From: Ureibacillus acetophenoni | Lineage (GTDB): Bacteria > Bacillota > Bacilli > Bacillales_A > Planococcaceae | Assembly: GCF_900220965.1 (NCBI RefSeq) | Contig: NZ_OBQC01000001.1 | Span: 124,001 to 188,000, forward strand | DNA: 64,000 nt | Direction of reading: 5' to 3' | Position numbers and translations under genes: made by a program | In this document: piece by piece, positions 10,001 through 18,342 of the stretch | Numbering within the stretch: the stretch's first letter is position 1 | How the letters are laid out: every line of letters begins with the position of its first letter | Notes under the pieces: model-generated | Database searches by the model: none | Seen by the model: the letters and a program-made list of their open reading frames with translations, nothing else | What the model was told of the DNA's origin: nothing

Positions 10001-10998
10001 TAGCGCAAGACGGAACATTTACATTCCCAATGCCTGAGGGTGCTGAATCGGTAATAGTCGTAATTACTGACGCTGCAGGAAACGTTGGGGAACTAGCTAT
10101 TGAAGGTAAAGCTGAACCAGAAGTGACACTTGCTGTAGATCCATCAGAACTTAATTTAACAACTGGCGATACAGCACAACTGACAGTAACTGAAACATCC
10201 ACACCAGCAGAAGGTCAACCGACAGAGAAAGATGTAACTGCAGAAGCTACGTATGTAGTTGCTGACGAAAAGGTTGCAACGGTATCTAACGGTTTAGTAA
10301 CTGCGGTAGGTAAGGGATCAACAATAATTACGCTTACTCATGGTGAAAATGAAGTAACAGTTCAGGTGACTGTGACAGATTCTGTAGTTGTTGAACCAGG
10401 AGTGAAACTAGTTGCGGATACAACTGAACTTGAGTTGGAATTAGGAACAGAAACGCAACTAACGATTAAAGAAGTGACAACAGCGGCTGATGGTAGCGAC
10501 ACTGAAAAAGATGTAACCAAATCAGCAAAATATAGTGTAGCAGATAAAAAAGTAGTTTCGGTAAAAAATGGCTTAGTCAAAGCAAATAGTGTAGGAACTA
10601 CAACAATTACTGTTACAAACGGTAAGAATGTACAAGAATTGATAATCAATGTGACAGTTAAAGAAGCTGAAGGGACAGATCCAACTGATCCGACAGACCC
10701 AACAGACCCAACAGATCCAACAAATCCGGAACCAACAGTGACACTAATCGTTGAACAAACGCAACTGAATTTACAAGCTGGAGATAAAGTAAACTTGGTA
10801 GTAAAAGAAGTAACAACAACAGCTGATGGTAGCGAAACAGTAGATGTAACAAAAGATGCTGATTATAAAACTCAGGGTCCCGTTGTTAACGTAAAAAAAG
10901 GCGGATTAGTTGAAGCCAATAAAGCAGGAAATCAAACAATTACCATTACTTATGGTGGGAATACAGTGACTGTTGAAGTGACAGTTACAGGGAAGTAA
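7060..10998 (+). CDS. Secreted subtilisin-type serine protease (Vpr-like) with Ig-like repeats
   Basis: An extracellular S8 protease of 1312 residues. ATG 7060 is chosen because GGGGGA lies about 10 bases upstream; ATG 7051 is too close to it. After the signal peptide (MKKLVSKFFSAFLVLAMVLS) comes an inhibitor-I9-type propeptide. The catalytic domain has Asp223 (VAVLDTGID), His286 (SHGTHVAGT) and Ser612 (GTSMATPHIAG). The long gap between His and Ser holds a PA-domain insertion (NGKVALISRGEIPFVDK), as in Vpr-type proteases. A beta domain follows, then three bacterial Ig-like (BIG2) repeats beginning VTLAVDPSELNL, VKLVADTTELEL and VTLIVEQTQLNL, with a PTDP-repeat linker before the last. There is no SLH domain or LPxTG motif, so it is probably released or loosely held. 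Its substrate is unknown. Confidence 0.92.
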   Translation: MKKLVSKFFSAFLVLAMVLSMFSPAVTVSANEGTQPFKQNSPSESTMQLKAAIAEQLNVIDGGPKLHRDLEGLTGDQDVPVIIHLSEKPVALEKGLSQLKGKGFSKSQENSVRGKVQAQQAKVKRELNAKKVNIQTGYEFDTVLNGIAATVKADDLAELLTVDGITLVEPDTIVYAMEEPEAFVPTKDGNVDAMMNTSIGFLGIEKLWAEGIEGQGIKVAVLDTGIDADHPEFAGIYKGGKNFVPHTGTDYARTRAEDDASETSPLDRPAHRPEFDASGRSFYTSHGTHVAGTIAAIGANEYGIKGIAPKVDLYAYRVLGAYGSGSTSGIIAAIEYAVQQEMDIINLSLGGGSNSETDASSFAINNAMMAGTIGVVATGNSGPNRGTMGTPSTSRLGIAVGNTTNPETMYNGEVNVTVGSYNLTKQIQLMATTFGQDLATQLQGEFELVAIPGVGVATDFDGIDVNGKVALISRGEIPFVDKIANAKTNGAIATIIHNFAGGTNAPNASGTFLGDAFEFIPTFDMSQTDGDAIRAALNGGEGTVNFGNFGSTSTAGDEVNDSSSRGPSTPNFDIKPDVTAPGTNIMSTIPMYKADYPEAVYDEAYARKTGTSMATPHIAGIVALIKQANPDWNAFDVKVALSNTAKLLDTSKYDVFDQGAGRVDAYAAAHASVLAYGLDTAVLDGGGAVVENLKGTVTFGPQPLKDGDVSVTKQVLVKDLKGIGGNYTVTVQTTKSYGDAQVTVDKPSFTLNGEEMLNVTLTASQSDAPAGSEILGYIHINGGGSEISLPFAADFGGVAQTEIRDMAITETDLSFNGDGVKDSADLTFKLTGDVATNYIELWDIMNPDGGYYGDGYIGYLHAGSSLGAGSWRLGVTGQYTPWGTSTKAAIPDGLYTIDFTAQSASGVISDYVGPIVVKTTKPEVAGTVADGAVTGQVTDKYIEYNTALVRYGLDYDLNEKLKASYIATVDGVDAAAVEFELAQDGTFTFPMPEGAESVIVVITDAAGNVGELAIEGKAEPEVTLAVDPSELNLTTGDTAQLTVTETSTPAEGQPTEKDVTAEATYVVADEKVATVSNGLVTAVGKGSTIITLTHGENEVTVQVTVTDSVVVEPGVKLVADTTELELELGTETQLTIKEVTTAADGSDTEKDVTKSAKYSVADKKVVSVKNGLVKANSVGTTTITVTNGKNVQELIINVTVKEAEGTDPTDPTDPTDPTDPTNPEPTVTLIVEQTQLNLQAGDKVNLVVKEVTTTADGSETVDVTKDADYKTQGPVVNVKKGGLVEANKAGNQTITITYGGNTVTVEVTVTGK

Positions 10999-11015
10999 TA
11001 TTAGTTATAAAATTT

Positions 11016-11055
11016 AGTCCCTTGATCGAGGATATCGGTCGAGGGACTTTTTTTA
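11016..11055 (+). terminator. Terminator of the subtilisin gene
   Basis: AGTCCCTTGATCGA pairs with TCGGTCGAGGGACT and is followed by seven Ts. The rest of the 305-base gap to 11304 holds a degenerate copy of the 41-base repeat near 11092-11132 and presumably the next promoter. Confidence 0.75.
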
Positions 11056-11091
11056 TTTACAGCAAAAGATGTTTTAAACGATAAACACGAA

Positions 11092-11132
11092 TTGTAGTGA
11101 TTTGTCGGAATTGTTTGTGTACCTCGCACTCT
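11092..11132 (+). repeat. Degenerate copy of the 41-bp dispersed repeat
   Basis: GAATTGTAGTGATTTGTCGG then AATTGTTTGTGTACCTCG differs at a few positions from the identical copies at 12813, 17511 and 19725. Confidence 0.55.
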
Positions 11133-11303
11133 ATTTTTATTATTGTAAATATTTTCATTTAAATATAATATTAGGTATGTAAAAATTTGTAAAAATTTAC
11201 AAAGTAAACTGGTATCGTGATGCTGGATTACTACTAATAACAGAGTGTTATATTATAGATTTGTTTATTACCAAACAATATTAACAACCGTAGGAGGATA
11301 AAA

Positions 11304-12752
11304 GTGAAAAGAATATTTGTTAGCTTTTTATTAATCGTACTAATATTAGCCAATACAATTCAAGTGAGTTTCGCGACTGCCTTTGAGAAAAAGGAAAGTC
11401 AAACTCTGATTGCCTCAACAACTTCTTCAGCAAAATTTGAAACGATTCAGTGGAAAAAGGAAGTTGACCCTTATAACGGAGTATTGGATTTAGCTGAAAT
11501 CAAATTAGGTGAAGATGATTTTATAGGATTTGATATTCTAAAAGATGGTAAGAGAGTCGATGAAGATTATAAGGTAGCAAAGACAAAGTTCATATTTAAA
11601 ACTGAGCTTGAGCTAAATTCCAATTATTCATTAAGAGTCATTACAAATGAACATAAATTTGAAATTAAATTTAAGACGAACGGTTTACCAGTAATCTATG
11701 AAACTGGTGAAAGAATAATAGTAAAAGTTCCAGCAATGCCTGAAAAAGGCTTTAATTGGCCTTATTATCTTGCAATTCCTTCAAATCAATATAAACAAGA
11801 AAATAAAGATTTTAAGAGATATCTACTAGTAGACGGTCCTAATACGAACGGTAGTAATTTAGAAGACTTTGAGAAGTGGGTGAAGGATACCTTAACAAAT
11901 AGAGGTGAATACTCTGTAGAAGTCGCTGAAAAGTTATGGACTCCAATGCTTATGCCAGCATTTCCTCGAACAGGTTCTAGTTATAAAAATAATGGTGAGC
12001 GTAATACATTTTATGAACATGCTTTAGATAGAGATATTGCTACGCTTCACAATAAATTAGAAGATCCAAATCTGAGGAAACAACTTGAAGATGCATTTGA
12101 AAAAGAAGGATATGATGTAGACAAGTTTTCTAATCTAGATGAACAACTAGTGGCAATGTTTGAGCATGCTGTAGAGTATTTAAATGAATATGGACATCAA
12201 GTTGAAACAGATAAGATGTTTTTAACTGGATATTCTGCAACGGGTACATTTACTGATCGTTTCACTGCATTGCATCCAGACAAGGTAAAAGCAGTTGCTT
12301 CTGGAGGAACGCTAGATGACATGTTTTTACCAATGGCTGAATATAAAAATGAGAAATTGATTTTCCCTCTAGGAACATATGATTATAAGGAAATTACTGG
12401 AGAGAGCTTTAATTTAGCATACCATAATAATGTAGCTAGATTAGTTTATATGGGGAAAGATGATCAAAACAATACACTTCCTAATGGTGATACGTTTGGA
12501 GATACAGAAAGAAACATAATGACGAGACTTTGGGGAGTTCCGGTTTTACCTAGGGCTGTGGCAAAAATTGAATTGTACGGAAAAAGTGGAGGAAAGGGAA
12601 TCTTTATATTAGATAAGGGAATCAAACATAGTTATTCAAAGGATGTCAGAGAATATTTAATTGAATTCTTCAAGGCTAATCGAAATTCAAATAATCCAGT
12701 TTACCCTATTCCAAAGAATCCAGAGCAATTACAATATACATTATTTAAATAA
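11304..12752 (+). CDS. Secreted alpha/beta-hydrolase (esterase/peptidase-like)
   Basis: A 482-residue exported protein starting at GTG 11304 behind TAGGAGG. A signal peptide (KRIFVSFLLIVLILANTI) is followed by a short beta domain near residues 35-125. It resembles the Ig-like domains attached to Bacillus surface enzymes. The catalytic domain shows a nucleophile elbow, FLTGYSATGTF, with Ser311. A late histidine, His442 in KGIKHSYS, is placed as in alpha/beta hydrolases. The acid residue is not assigned. The family resemblance is to bacterial esterases and polyhydroxybutyrate-depolymerase-like proteins, but I cannot name a substrate. It is transcribed alone, with a strong terminator behind it. 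Confidence 0.65.
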   Translation: MKRIFVSFLLIVLILANTIQVSFATAFEKKESQTLIASTTSSAKFETIQWKKEVDPYNGVLDLAEIKLGEDDFIGFDILKDGKRVDEDYKVAKTKFIFKTELELNSNYSLRVITNEHKFEIKFKTNGLPVIYETGERIIVKVPAMPEKGFNWPYYLAIPSNQYKQENKDFKRYLLVDGPNTNGSNLEDFEKWVKDTLTNRGEYSVEVAEKLWTPMLMPAFPRTGSSYKNNGERNTFYEHALDRDIATLHNKLEDPNLRKQLEDAFEKEGYDVDKFSNLDEQLVAMFEHAVEYLNEYGHQVETDKMFLTGYSATGTFTDRFTALHPDKVKAVASGGTLDDMFLPMAEYKNEKLIFPLGTYDYKEITGESFNLAYHNNVARLVYMGKDDQNNTLPNGDTFGDTERNIMTRLWGVPVLPRAVAKIELYGKSGGKGIFILDKGIKHSYSKDVREYLIEFFKANRNSNNPVYPIPKNPEQLQYTLFK

Positions 12753-12767
12753 CAAAATATTTTAGTT

Positions 12768-12805
12768 AGCCTGTCTATGAGTAGCTCATAGACAGGCTTT
12801 TTAAA
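12768..12805 (+). terminator. Terminator of the hydrolase gene
   Basis: AGCCTGTCTATGAG pairs with CTCATAGACAGGCT around a short loop and is followed by TTTTT. Confidence 0.8.
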
Positions 12806-12812
12806 TTTCCTG

Positions 12813-12888
12813 AAATTGTAGTGAATTGTCAGAATTGTTTGTGTACCTGGTACGCGAAATATTCAGAATTGTTTGCGTGCCAGGTACC
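12813..12888 (+). repeat. Dispersed 41-bp repeat plus a second partial unit
   Basis: Positions 12813-12853 are identical to 17511-17551 and 19725-19765. A second unit follows 34 bases on (CAGAATTGTTTGCGTGCCAG). The words CAGAATTGTTT and GTACCTGGTAC are, in reverse complement, those of the nine-copy array at 53083-53510. It sits between two converging genes. Confidence 0.85.
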
Positions 12889-12890
12889 TA

Positions 12891-14267
12891 TTATAAACGT
12901 GAATTTTGCATCACAGGAATTTGTGCTTGAGAGGAAATCTCTGTTTCTGTTGAATTTTCTTGTCGATAATGAGCATATTTTTCCTGAACGAAGATGATGG
13001 CAATTCCGCCTAGGAGTGCTGCTGTGCCGATAAGGGTAAAGTTCATTTGTGCAGATAGATTCATTGTTAAGAGGATCCCCACAAATGTTGGTGCAAAAAT
13101 GCCACCGACACGACCAAATGCCATAGCTGCGCCAACGCCTGTTGAACGAACTTCCGGTTGATAGTACTGGGATACGAATGCATTGCTAATATTTTGAACA
13201 CCGACTGACGATGCCCCTATAATTCCAATTAATACATACGCGAGTGCTGTGTTGTTTGTTAATCCGATGGCAGATAATGCAATGGCGCCAAAGAAATATA
13301 AAGGTACCATCACTTTTTTAAAGCCCCATCGATCGGTTAAACGCCCGAACACGATTGTACCTAAAATAGCCCCCACGTTTAAAGCCACTACAAACAATAG
13401 ACTATTACTTAAACTGTACCCTGCTTCAATCATTAGTTTTGGTAACCATACATTCATCGCATAGATGAGAACGAAGCAAGAGAAACAAGAAATCCAGAAC
13501 ATAATTGTGCTTTGGGCTAGCTTATTTTTAAATAGGTGTACTAGAGGTGAACCTTTTATCTTTTTAGCCGGTTTTGCAAAGACTGTATCCGGAGCAAGTG
13601 GTTCTTCAGGATTTAGTCTGTTTAGGATTCTTCGTACTTCCTCGTCTCTTCCTTTAGATAACAGGAAGTTTGCCGATTCAGGAAGTTGTTTCATCAGGAA
13701 TGGCATGAATACTAAAGGAATCGCTGCAATCCAAAAAATTGGTTTCCAGCCGAGTTCAGGAAGTAGCGATTTACTAAACATGGCTGCAGCAATTGCTCCA
13801 ATGGAATACCCACAGAAAATAAACGACACAATCGCTCCTCTTATTTTTTTCGGTGCGTACTCAGTAGATAGTGCAATGACATTTGGCATAACGCCGCCTA
13901 GTCCAAGACCTGCAATGACACGCATGATTGTGAAAATAACCGGTCCTCCAGCGAAAGTTGACAGTGCAGTAAACAAGCTAAACATGATGGTACAGATCAT
14001 GATGACTTTTTTTCGACCAATTTTATCGGCTAATAATCCAAAGATAACTGCGCCAAGTGCTGTCCCTGCCGCTGTATAGCTTCCGATAGCACCAGCTGTA
14101 ACAGTCGAAATTGACCACTCATCCATAAGGGCAGGAACAACAGAACCATAGATTACAACATCGTACCCGTCCATTAAAATAATAAAAAAGCACCAAAAAA
14201 TTAGAGAAAAATGAAATGAACGAAAGCGACTTTTATCAATTTTTTCGTTCGTTTGAACAACATTCAT
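12891..14267 (-). CDS. MFS transporter, aromatic acid:H+ symporter (AAHS) type
   Basis: A 458-residue, 12-segment inner-membrane permease. The DGYD motif in the first membrane segment (ILMDGYDVVIYGSVVPAL) is diagnostic of the AAHS family, which imports benzoate-type acids with protons. The MFS loop motif GLLADKIGRKK follows segment 2. It is the third gene of a leftward unit with an FAD monooxygenase and a Dabb protein, which supports uptake of an aromatic or cyclic acid that the monooxygenase then hydroxylates. The exact substrate cannot be read from sequence. A 42-base hairpin separates it from the Dabb gene and may tune expression within the unit. Confidence 0.85.
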   Translation of the reverse strand: MNVVQTNEKIDKSRFRSFHFSLIFWCFFIILMDGYDVVIYGSVVPALMDEWSISTVTAGAIGSYTAAGTALGAVIFGLLADKIGRKKVIMICTIMFSLFTALSTFAGGPVIFTIMRVIAGLGLGGVMPNVIALSTEYAPKKIRGAIVSFIFCGYSIGAIAAAMFSKSLLPELGWKPIFWIAAIPLVFMPFLMKQLPESANFLLSKGRDEEVRRILNRLNPEEPLAPDTVFAKPAKKIKGSPLVHLFKNKLAQSTIMFWISCFSCFVLIYAMNVWLPKLMIEAGYSLSNSLLFVVALNVGAILGTIVFGRLTDRWGFKKVMVPLYFFGAIALSAIGLTNNTALAYVLIGIIGASSVGVQNISNAFVSQYYQPEVRSTGVGAAMAFGRVGGIFAPTFVGILLTMNLSAQMNFTLIGTAALLGGIAIIFVQEKYAHYRQENSTETEISSQAQIPVMQNSRL

Positions 14268-14292
14268 TACTATACACCCCTATAATGTAATT

Positions 14293-14334
14293 ACTTTAGT
14301 GCATGAACGCTTCAACGCGTTTGCGCACTAAAGT
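14293..14334. repeat. Long inverted repeat inside the transporter operon
   Basis: ACTTTAGTGC pairs with GCACTAAAGT, and inside it AACGC pairs with GCGTT. There is no adjacent T-run in the leftward direction, so it looks like an mRNA processing or stabilising hairpin, or an operator, rather than a simple terminator. Confidence 0.6.
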
Positions 14335-14352
14335 GTTATGTGTAAAAAAAAA

Positions 14353-14649
14353 TTACTGAATCTCAAAATCAACAATAATCGTATCTTCTACGCCAATATC
14401 CTTCAGATAAGAAAGGACTTTCTGATGCTCAGGGTGGGGGAGATAGTTTTCTAAAGAAGCCCGATCTACAAAACGAGCAGTTAACCCGACTTCATATCCT
14501 TTGCTTCGCTCAGAAAAATTGATGCCCTGTTGGATATCGATAATACCTGTTATTTTCCCTTTAAGTAGCAACGTTCTATCGATGAGTTCTTGTTTTTGTT
14601 CCAACGTTGTAGTTGGTAAAAATTTAATTAACACGATATGTTCAATCAT
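14353..14649 (-). CDS. Dabb-family (stress-responsive alpha/beta barrel) small protein
   Basis: A 98-residue protein starting at MIEHIVLIKF, with AGGAG seven bases upstream. The pattern of an early HIVLIKF strand, a central G-x-N-F-S segment and PHPEHQKVLSYL is that of dimeric alpha+beta barrel (Dabb) proteins. Family members include small cyclases and enzymes acting on phenolic or polyketide substrates, and many of unknown function. It starts 10 bases after the stop of the FAD monooxygenase and precedes the transporter, so the three are almost certainly cotranscribed. It probably acts on, or protects, the product of the monooxygenase. This role is inferred from position. Confidence 0.75.
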   Translation of the reverse strand: MIEHIVLIKFLPTTTLEQKQELIDRTLLLKGKITGIIDIQQGINFSERSKGYEVGLTARFVDRASLENYLPHPEHQKVLSYLKDIGVEDTIIVDFEIQ

Positions 14650-14659
14650 CACGGTACTC

Positions 14660-15907
14660 CTATTTGTTGTTGATAGATTCCTGGTCAAAACCAGCAATTT
14701 GTTTATATTTATTGGCAATTTCAGCAAGCTCATTGTAGGAAATCACATCGTATATGCTATCAAAGCCTTCTGGTGCACGTTCTTCAGCGATTTGCATCAC
14801 TTGCTCTGGACCATTTTGTCGATTTTTTAAAACAATATTTGCTGTTGCTTCGAGTCGTAAAGTCTCATATTCCTTTAGTGCAAGCTCGGCATCTGGTTGT
14901 TTTTCAATAACTTGTCCCAGTGCGTTGGCATCTAAAATCGCCTGTGACGCCCCATTTGACCCGATTGGATACATTGGATGTGCCGCATCACCAAGTAATG
15001 TCACGCGTCCAAATGTCCATTGAGGTAGTGGATCACGGTCGACCATTGGGAATTCATAGACTGCTGTTGCTTCTTCAATAATTTTTGGTACATTTAACCA
15101 GCCAAAGTCCCAGTTTTTAAATGCAGGAGCAAACTTTTCTTTATCGATTTCTTTGTTCCAATCTGCGCGGGATGGCATTTCATCAATCGTAAGCTCGGCA
15201 ATCCAATTAATAAGAGAACGGCCTTCCTTAGCTAGTTCCGGACTAATTGGGTAAGCTACGAATTTTTGATCTTGGAAACCAGCCATAATCATGGATCTCC
15301 CTGTTAAAAACGGATCTGCTTCCGTAACACCACGCCATAAAATACGACCACTATATTTTGGTAGCCCTTCGTCTGGATAGAAATGTTTACGAACGGCAGA
15401 ATGTATACCATCTGCTGCAATTAGGATATCTGCACGGTATGAACCAACATGTTCGCCTGTTTTTTTATTTTCAAAATGTGCGACAACGCCGTCTGCTTCA
15501 CTTTCAAAGGAAGTGAAATGATGACCTGTAAACACAGTTTCTTCACCCAACTGCTCTTTTACAGCGTTCAGAAGTAGCATTTGTAGGCGTCCACGGTGAA
15601 TCGAGTATTGGGGCCATTTATAGCCTGCCTTCAAACCTCGTTCTTCCTGCCAGATTTTCTGTCCAAATTTATTGACGTACATAAGTTCAGCTGTTGGTAA
15701 GCCTGCTTTTTCAAGTTCATCTGTTAAACCTAGTTCTGTTAGTACTTTAACGGAGTGAGGTAATAGATTGATTCCAACTCCTAGTTCTTTAATCGTTTCG
15801 ACGCTTTCAAACACTTTCACTAGCACGCCAGCGCGGTGAAGTCTGAGAGCAGTCACTAGTCCGCCGATTCCACCTCCGACGATGATTGCTGTTTTGATAT
15901 TCGGCAA
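14660..15907 (-). CDS. FAD-dependent aromatic-ring monooxygenase
   Basis: A 415-residue class A flavoprotein hydroxylase. TTG 15907 is the start, with AGGAGGG six bases upstream. The dinucleotide motif GGGIGGLVTALRLHRAG lies at residues 11-27. The DG motif reads AADGIHSAVRKHF, and the second FAD motif reads VTLLGDAAHPMYPIGSNGA. This architecture uses NAD(P)H and O2 to hydroxylate salicylate-, hydroxybenzoate- or phenazine-type substrates. The sequence most resembles the salicylate/phenazine (PhzS-like) branch, but the substrate is not certain. It leads a leftward operon with a Dabb protein and an AAHS transporter. Confidence 0.87.
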   Translation of the reverse strand: MPNIKTAIIVGGGIGGLVTALRLHRAGVLVKVFESVETIKELGVGINLLPHSVKVLTELGLTDELEKAGLPTAELMYVNKFGQKIWQEERGLKAGYKWPQYSIHRGRLQMLLLNAVKEQLGEETVFTGHHFTSFESEADGVVAHFENKKTGEHVGSYRADILIAADGIHSAVRKHFYPDEGLPKYSGRILWRGVTEADPFLTGRSMIMAGFQDQKFVAYPISPELAKEGRSLINWIAELTIDEMPSRADWNKEIDKEKFAPAFKNWDFGWLNVPKIIEEATAVYEFPMVDRDPLPQWTFGRVTLLGDAAHPMYPIGSNGASQAILDANALGQVIEKQPDAELALKEYETLRLEATANIVLKNRQNGPEQVMQIAEERAPEGFDSIYDVISYNELAEIANKYKQIAGFDQESINNK

Positions 15908-15924
15908 AACAATCCCTCCTGTAT

Positions 15925-15941
15925 AAGTATTTTGAATACTT
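15925..15941. promoter_or_regulatory. Palindrome upstream of the monooxygenase operon
   Basis: AAGTATT-TTG-AATACTT is a perfect 7-3-7 inverted repeat just upstream of the ribosome site, in operator position. No regulator is identified; the LuxR gene nearby is one candidate. Confidence 0.4.
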
Positions 15942-16161
15942 TCCTTTTTCTAAAATAATATAATGTTTTTATTATTACACATGTTTGGTGTTGGGACTAG
16001 TAAACTTTTAAAAAATTTGTCGAATTTAGTAGAGGAGGGGAATCGGGTCGAGAATAATAAAGTGATAAGGACAAATTTCTTATAACTATCAGTTAGGTAA
16101 TCCTCTCTATTATTTCTTCGCTATTTTTATAGTATATTTAAAAACAAGGAGGCGAGTGATT

Positions 16162-17202
16162 ATGATTAAAAGTAAAAATAGATATAGTTTTATCTTTGTA
16201 ATAATTTTAAGTTTTGTATTTTTATTTTCAACTAATGTAGGCGCGGCGAAGAGTTTTTCGGATTTGGGTAAAGTGAAGTGGGCAGCGGATGAGATCTATT
16301 ACCTTAGCGAAAAGAACATTATCAGTGGTTACCCAAATGGCAAGTTTGGACCGAATGATAAGATTACTAGGGAACAAGCTGCTTTAATGTTAGTAAATGC
16401 GTTATATCCGAATGAAGCAGTCAAACAAAATCCTGGTTTTACGGATGTACATACTGGTGATTTCTATTATCGTGCGGTGGCCATTGCCAAAGAGAAAGGG
16501 ATTATCAAAGGTTTTACAGATGACACTTTCAGAGGTGATAACTTCATAACGCGTGCGGAAACGGCGTCGATGATTGATAATGCTTATAAGGTGACAAGAG
16601 GGGACGCGAAAGTAAGTTTTTCTGATATTCCAACTACTTGGTATACAAATAGTGTGCTAGATTTAGCGTCGAATAAAATCGTTAATGGTTATACAGATGG
16701 TACGTTTAAGCCGAATAACCATGTAACCCGAGCTGAGTTTTCAGTAATTCTTGCTTATGCGATCGAACCAAGTTTCCGTCCTGACGAGGTTGCTAACCAT
16801 GTTCCTCAACCGCCAGAGTCAGAAGTACATGAATTTGTGAAGCAAGTCGTAGCATTAACGAATGAAGAAAGAAAACAATACGGTTTAACTCCGTTACAAT
16901 TGGACTTAAAATTAAGTAATGTGGCACAAGTGAAATCGGATGATATGTATCAGGTTGGCTATTTTGATCACAACAGCCCAACTTATGGTTCGCCTTTTGA
17001 GATGATGGAAAGTTTTGATATTACTTATATGTACGCTGGAGAAAACATCGCTAAGGGTTTCCGTACTCCTGAAGACGTTGTAGAAAGTTGGATGAACAGC
17101 CCTGGACATAGAGCAAATATATTAAATGTAAACTTTACTCATATTGGTGTTGGTTTTGAATCCAAAGGATATAACTGGACGCAGATGTTTATTGGGAAAT
17201 AA
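16162..17202 (+). CDS. SLH-CAP surface protein
   Basis: A 346-residue exported protein. ATG 16162 lies nine bases after AAGGAGG, and an in-frame GTG at 16156 is less likely. A signal peptide (IFVIILSFVFLFSTNVGA) is followed by three SLH domains with ITREQAALML, ITRAETASMI and VTRAEFSVIL motifs. The C-terminal 130 residues are a CAP/SCP domain of the YkwD type, with VALTNEERKQYGL, FDHNSPTYGSPF, GENIAKGF and WMNSPGHRANIL. CAP proteins of bacilli are wall-associated and have no agreed enzyme activity. A paralogue with the same order lies at 62193-63329. It is monocistronic between two oppositely oriented catabolic genes. Confidence 0.9.
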   Translation: MIKSKNRYSFIFVIILSFVFLFSTNVGAAKSFSDLGKVKWAADEIYYLSEKNIISGYPNGKFGPNDKITREQAALMLVNALYPNEAVKQNPGFTDVHTGDFYYRAVAIAKEKGIIKGFTDDTFRGDNFITRAETASMIDNAYKVTRGDAKVSFSDIPTTWYTNSVLDLASNKIVNGYTDGTFKPNNHVTRAEFSVILAYAIEPSFRPDEVANHVPQPPESEVHEFVKQVVALTNEERKQYGLTPLQLDLKLSNVAQVKSDDMYQVGYFDHNSPTYGSPFEMMESFDITYMYAGENIAKGFRTPEDVVESWMNSPGHRANILNVNFTHIGVGFESKGYNWTQMFIGK

Positions 17203-17222
17203 TAAGTAGGGCTTCACATTTG

Positions 17223-17260
17223 AAAAAGCATGGCAAATCGCTTGGGTTGCCATGCTTTTT
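17223..17260. terminator. Bidirectional terminator
   Basis: AAAAAGCATGGCAA pairs with TTGCCATGCTTTTT. Confidence 0.8.
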
Positions 17261-17274
17261 ATATTCTGTGCTGG

Positions 17275-17463
17275 AATAAGGGTAGAATTTCCCTCTATTA
17301 TAAAAAATGACGTGAAATTCGTTGAAATAAGAGGAGAAATTCCCCTTAAGCGCTAAAAATATCGCGAAATTTAAAGATTTTTACAAAATAAGCGGAAAAA
17401 CTACCTTTATTTTCATTGAAATAAGGACGTTTTTTAAAATAGAGGGAATTTATCCACTTATTT
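17275..17463. repeat. Array of four palindromes at 51/61/51-bp spacing
   Basis: Four imperfect palindromes of the type AATAAGNGGA...TCCNCTTATT begin at 17275, 17326, 17387 and 17438. The same class occurs at 19522-19706 and 31617-31837 with almost identical spacing. The gap lies between converging gene ends. The array is followed by a 41-bp repeat at 17511. Confidence 0.75.
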
Positions 17464-17510
17464 ATCAATGCCAGCAACCCGTTTAATGCCAGGCACCAAT
17501 TACAATACAT

Positions 17511-17551
17511 AAATTGTAGTGAATTGTCAGAATTGTTTGTGTACCTGGTAC
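17511..17551 (+). repeat. 41-bp dispersed repeat
   Basis: Identical over 41 bases to 12813-12853 and 19725-19765. Confidence 0.9.
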
Positions 17552-17565
17552 ATAAACAGTTTCCA

Positions 17566-18261
17566 CTAAGACAAAATCCCTCTCCGAAACATTTCCGTAA
17601 TTGCGTGGACTCGATTTTTTGCATTTAATTTTTTTACCGCTAATTTCACATATTGTTTGGCTGTTAGTTCGCTAATGCCAAGGGTATCGGCTACTTCTTT
17701 TGTTGTATTTCCCTCCGCAATGCGCGACATGACTTCTAATTCTCTTTTACTTAATAGGTCGTCTCCAGCTGAATGGAATGATGAATGAATCATTTTACCA
17801 ATTCTGTTACCGAATTTAGTCATTTCATTTAATAGACTTTCATCCACCTTAGCAAATTCTTGTAAATGTAAACTGTGAATGTATCCATAAACAAATGATC
17901 CTTTGAATAGTGGAGTTACTAGAAAACTCGAAACATCCCGGTCAATGACATAGTGACTGCTCGTTTTTTCGAATAATTCAACCCCTTCGCAAAACATTGC
18001 TTTTCGCTTTTGAATTGAATCTAAAATGATTGTTACCGTTCGAACGTCGTACCGTTCATCATGTATGTAATGAATATGGCCATCCTCAAACGAGATGACA
18101 CCCTCTGAAAGAAACCCAATCGGAGAATAACGAAATAGACAGGCGTCTTTCACTGGAAAGTATTCTAAATATAGTTCTAATGTTTTTACCATTCGTCTTT
18201 CTTGTGTAGGCAAAGTCTCTAACTCTTTCGTTCTAGCTAAAATGGTAGTTGAATTATCCAT
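17566..18261 (-). CDS. LuxR-family transcriptional regulator
   Basis: A 231-residue protein. The start is MDNSTTILARTKEL at 18261, eight bases after AAAGGAG; a longer frame to 18297 lacks such a site. The C-terminal 65 residues form a GerE/LuxR helix-turn-helix (LSKRELEVMSRIAEGNTTKE, then LGISELTAKQYV). The N-terminal 160 residues look like a GAF-type or otherwise uncharacterised sensor domain. No receiver Asp pocket is evident, so it is probably not a classical response regulator. It diverges from the alcohol dehydrogenase gene across a 150-base region with an inverted repeat and a cre site, so it probably controls that gene and perhaps itself. Confidence 0.82.
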   Translation of the reverse strand: MDNSTTILARTKELETLPTQERRMVKTLELYLEYFPVKDACLFRYSPIGFLSEGVISFEDGHIHYIHDERYDVRTVTIILDSIQKRKAMFCEGVELFEKTSSHYVIDRDVSSFLVTPLFKGSFVYGYIHSLHLQEFAKVDESLLNEMTKFGNRIGKMIHSSFHSAGDDLLSKRELEVMSRIAEGNTTKEVADTLGISELTAKQYVKLAVKKLNAKNRVHAITEMFRRGILS

Positions 18262-18301
18262 TATATCTACTCCTTTTGAAGGTAGGTACTCATGCAAAAA
18301 T

Positions 18302-18333
18302 GGTAATATACTAAATATTAAAAATATTATACC
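18302..18333. promoter_or_regulatory. Imperfect inverted repeat in the luxR-adh divergent region
   Basis: GGTAATATAC...ATATTATACC forms an AT-rich dyad between the two divergent genes. It is a candidate operator for the LuxR-type protein. Confidence 0.35.
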
Positions 18334-18342
18334 ATCAAAGTA

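Noticed and set aside
13465..14079. 204-codon frame antisense to the transporter gene
   Set aside because: It lies wholly inside the MFS gene on the other strand and has no ribosome site or domain.
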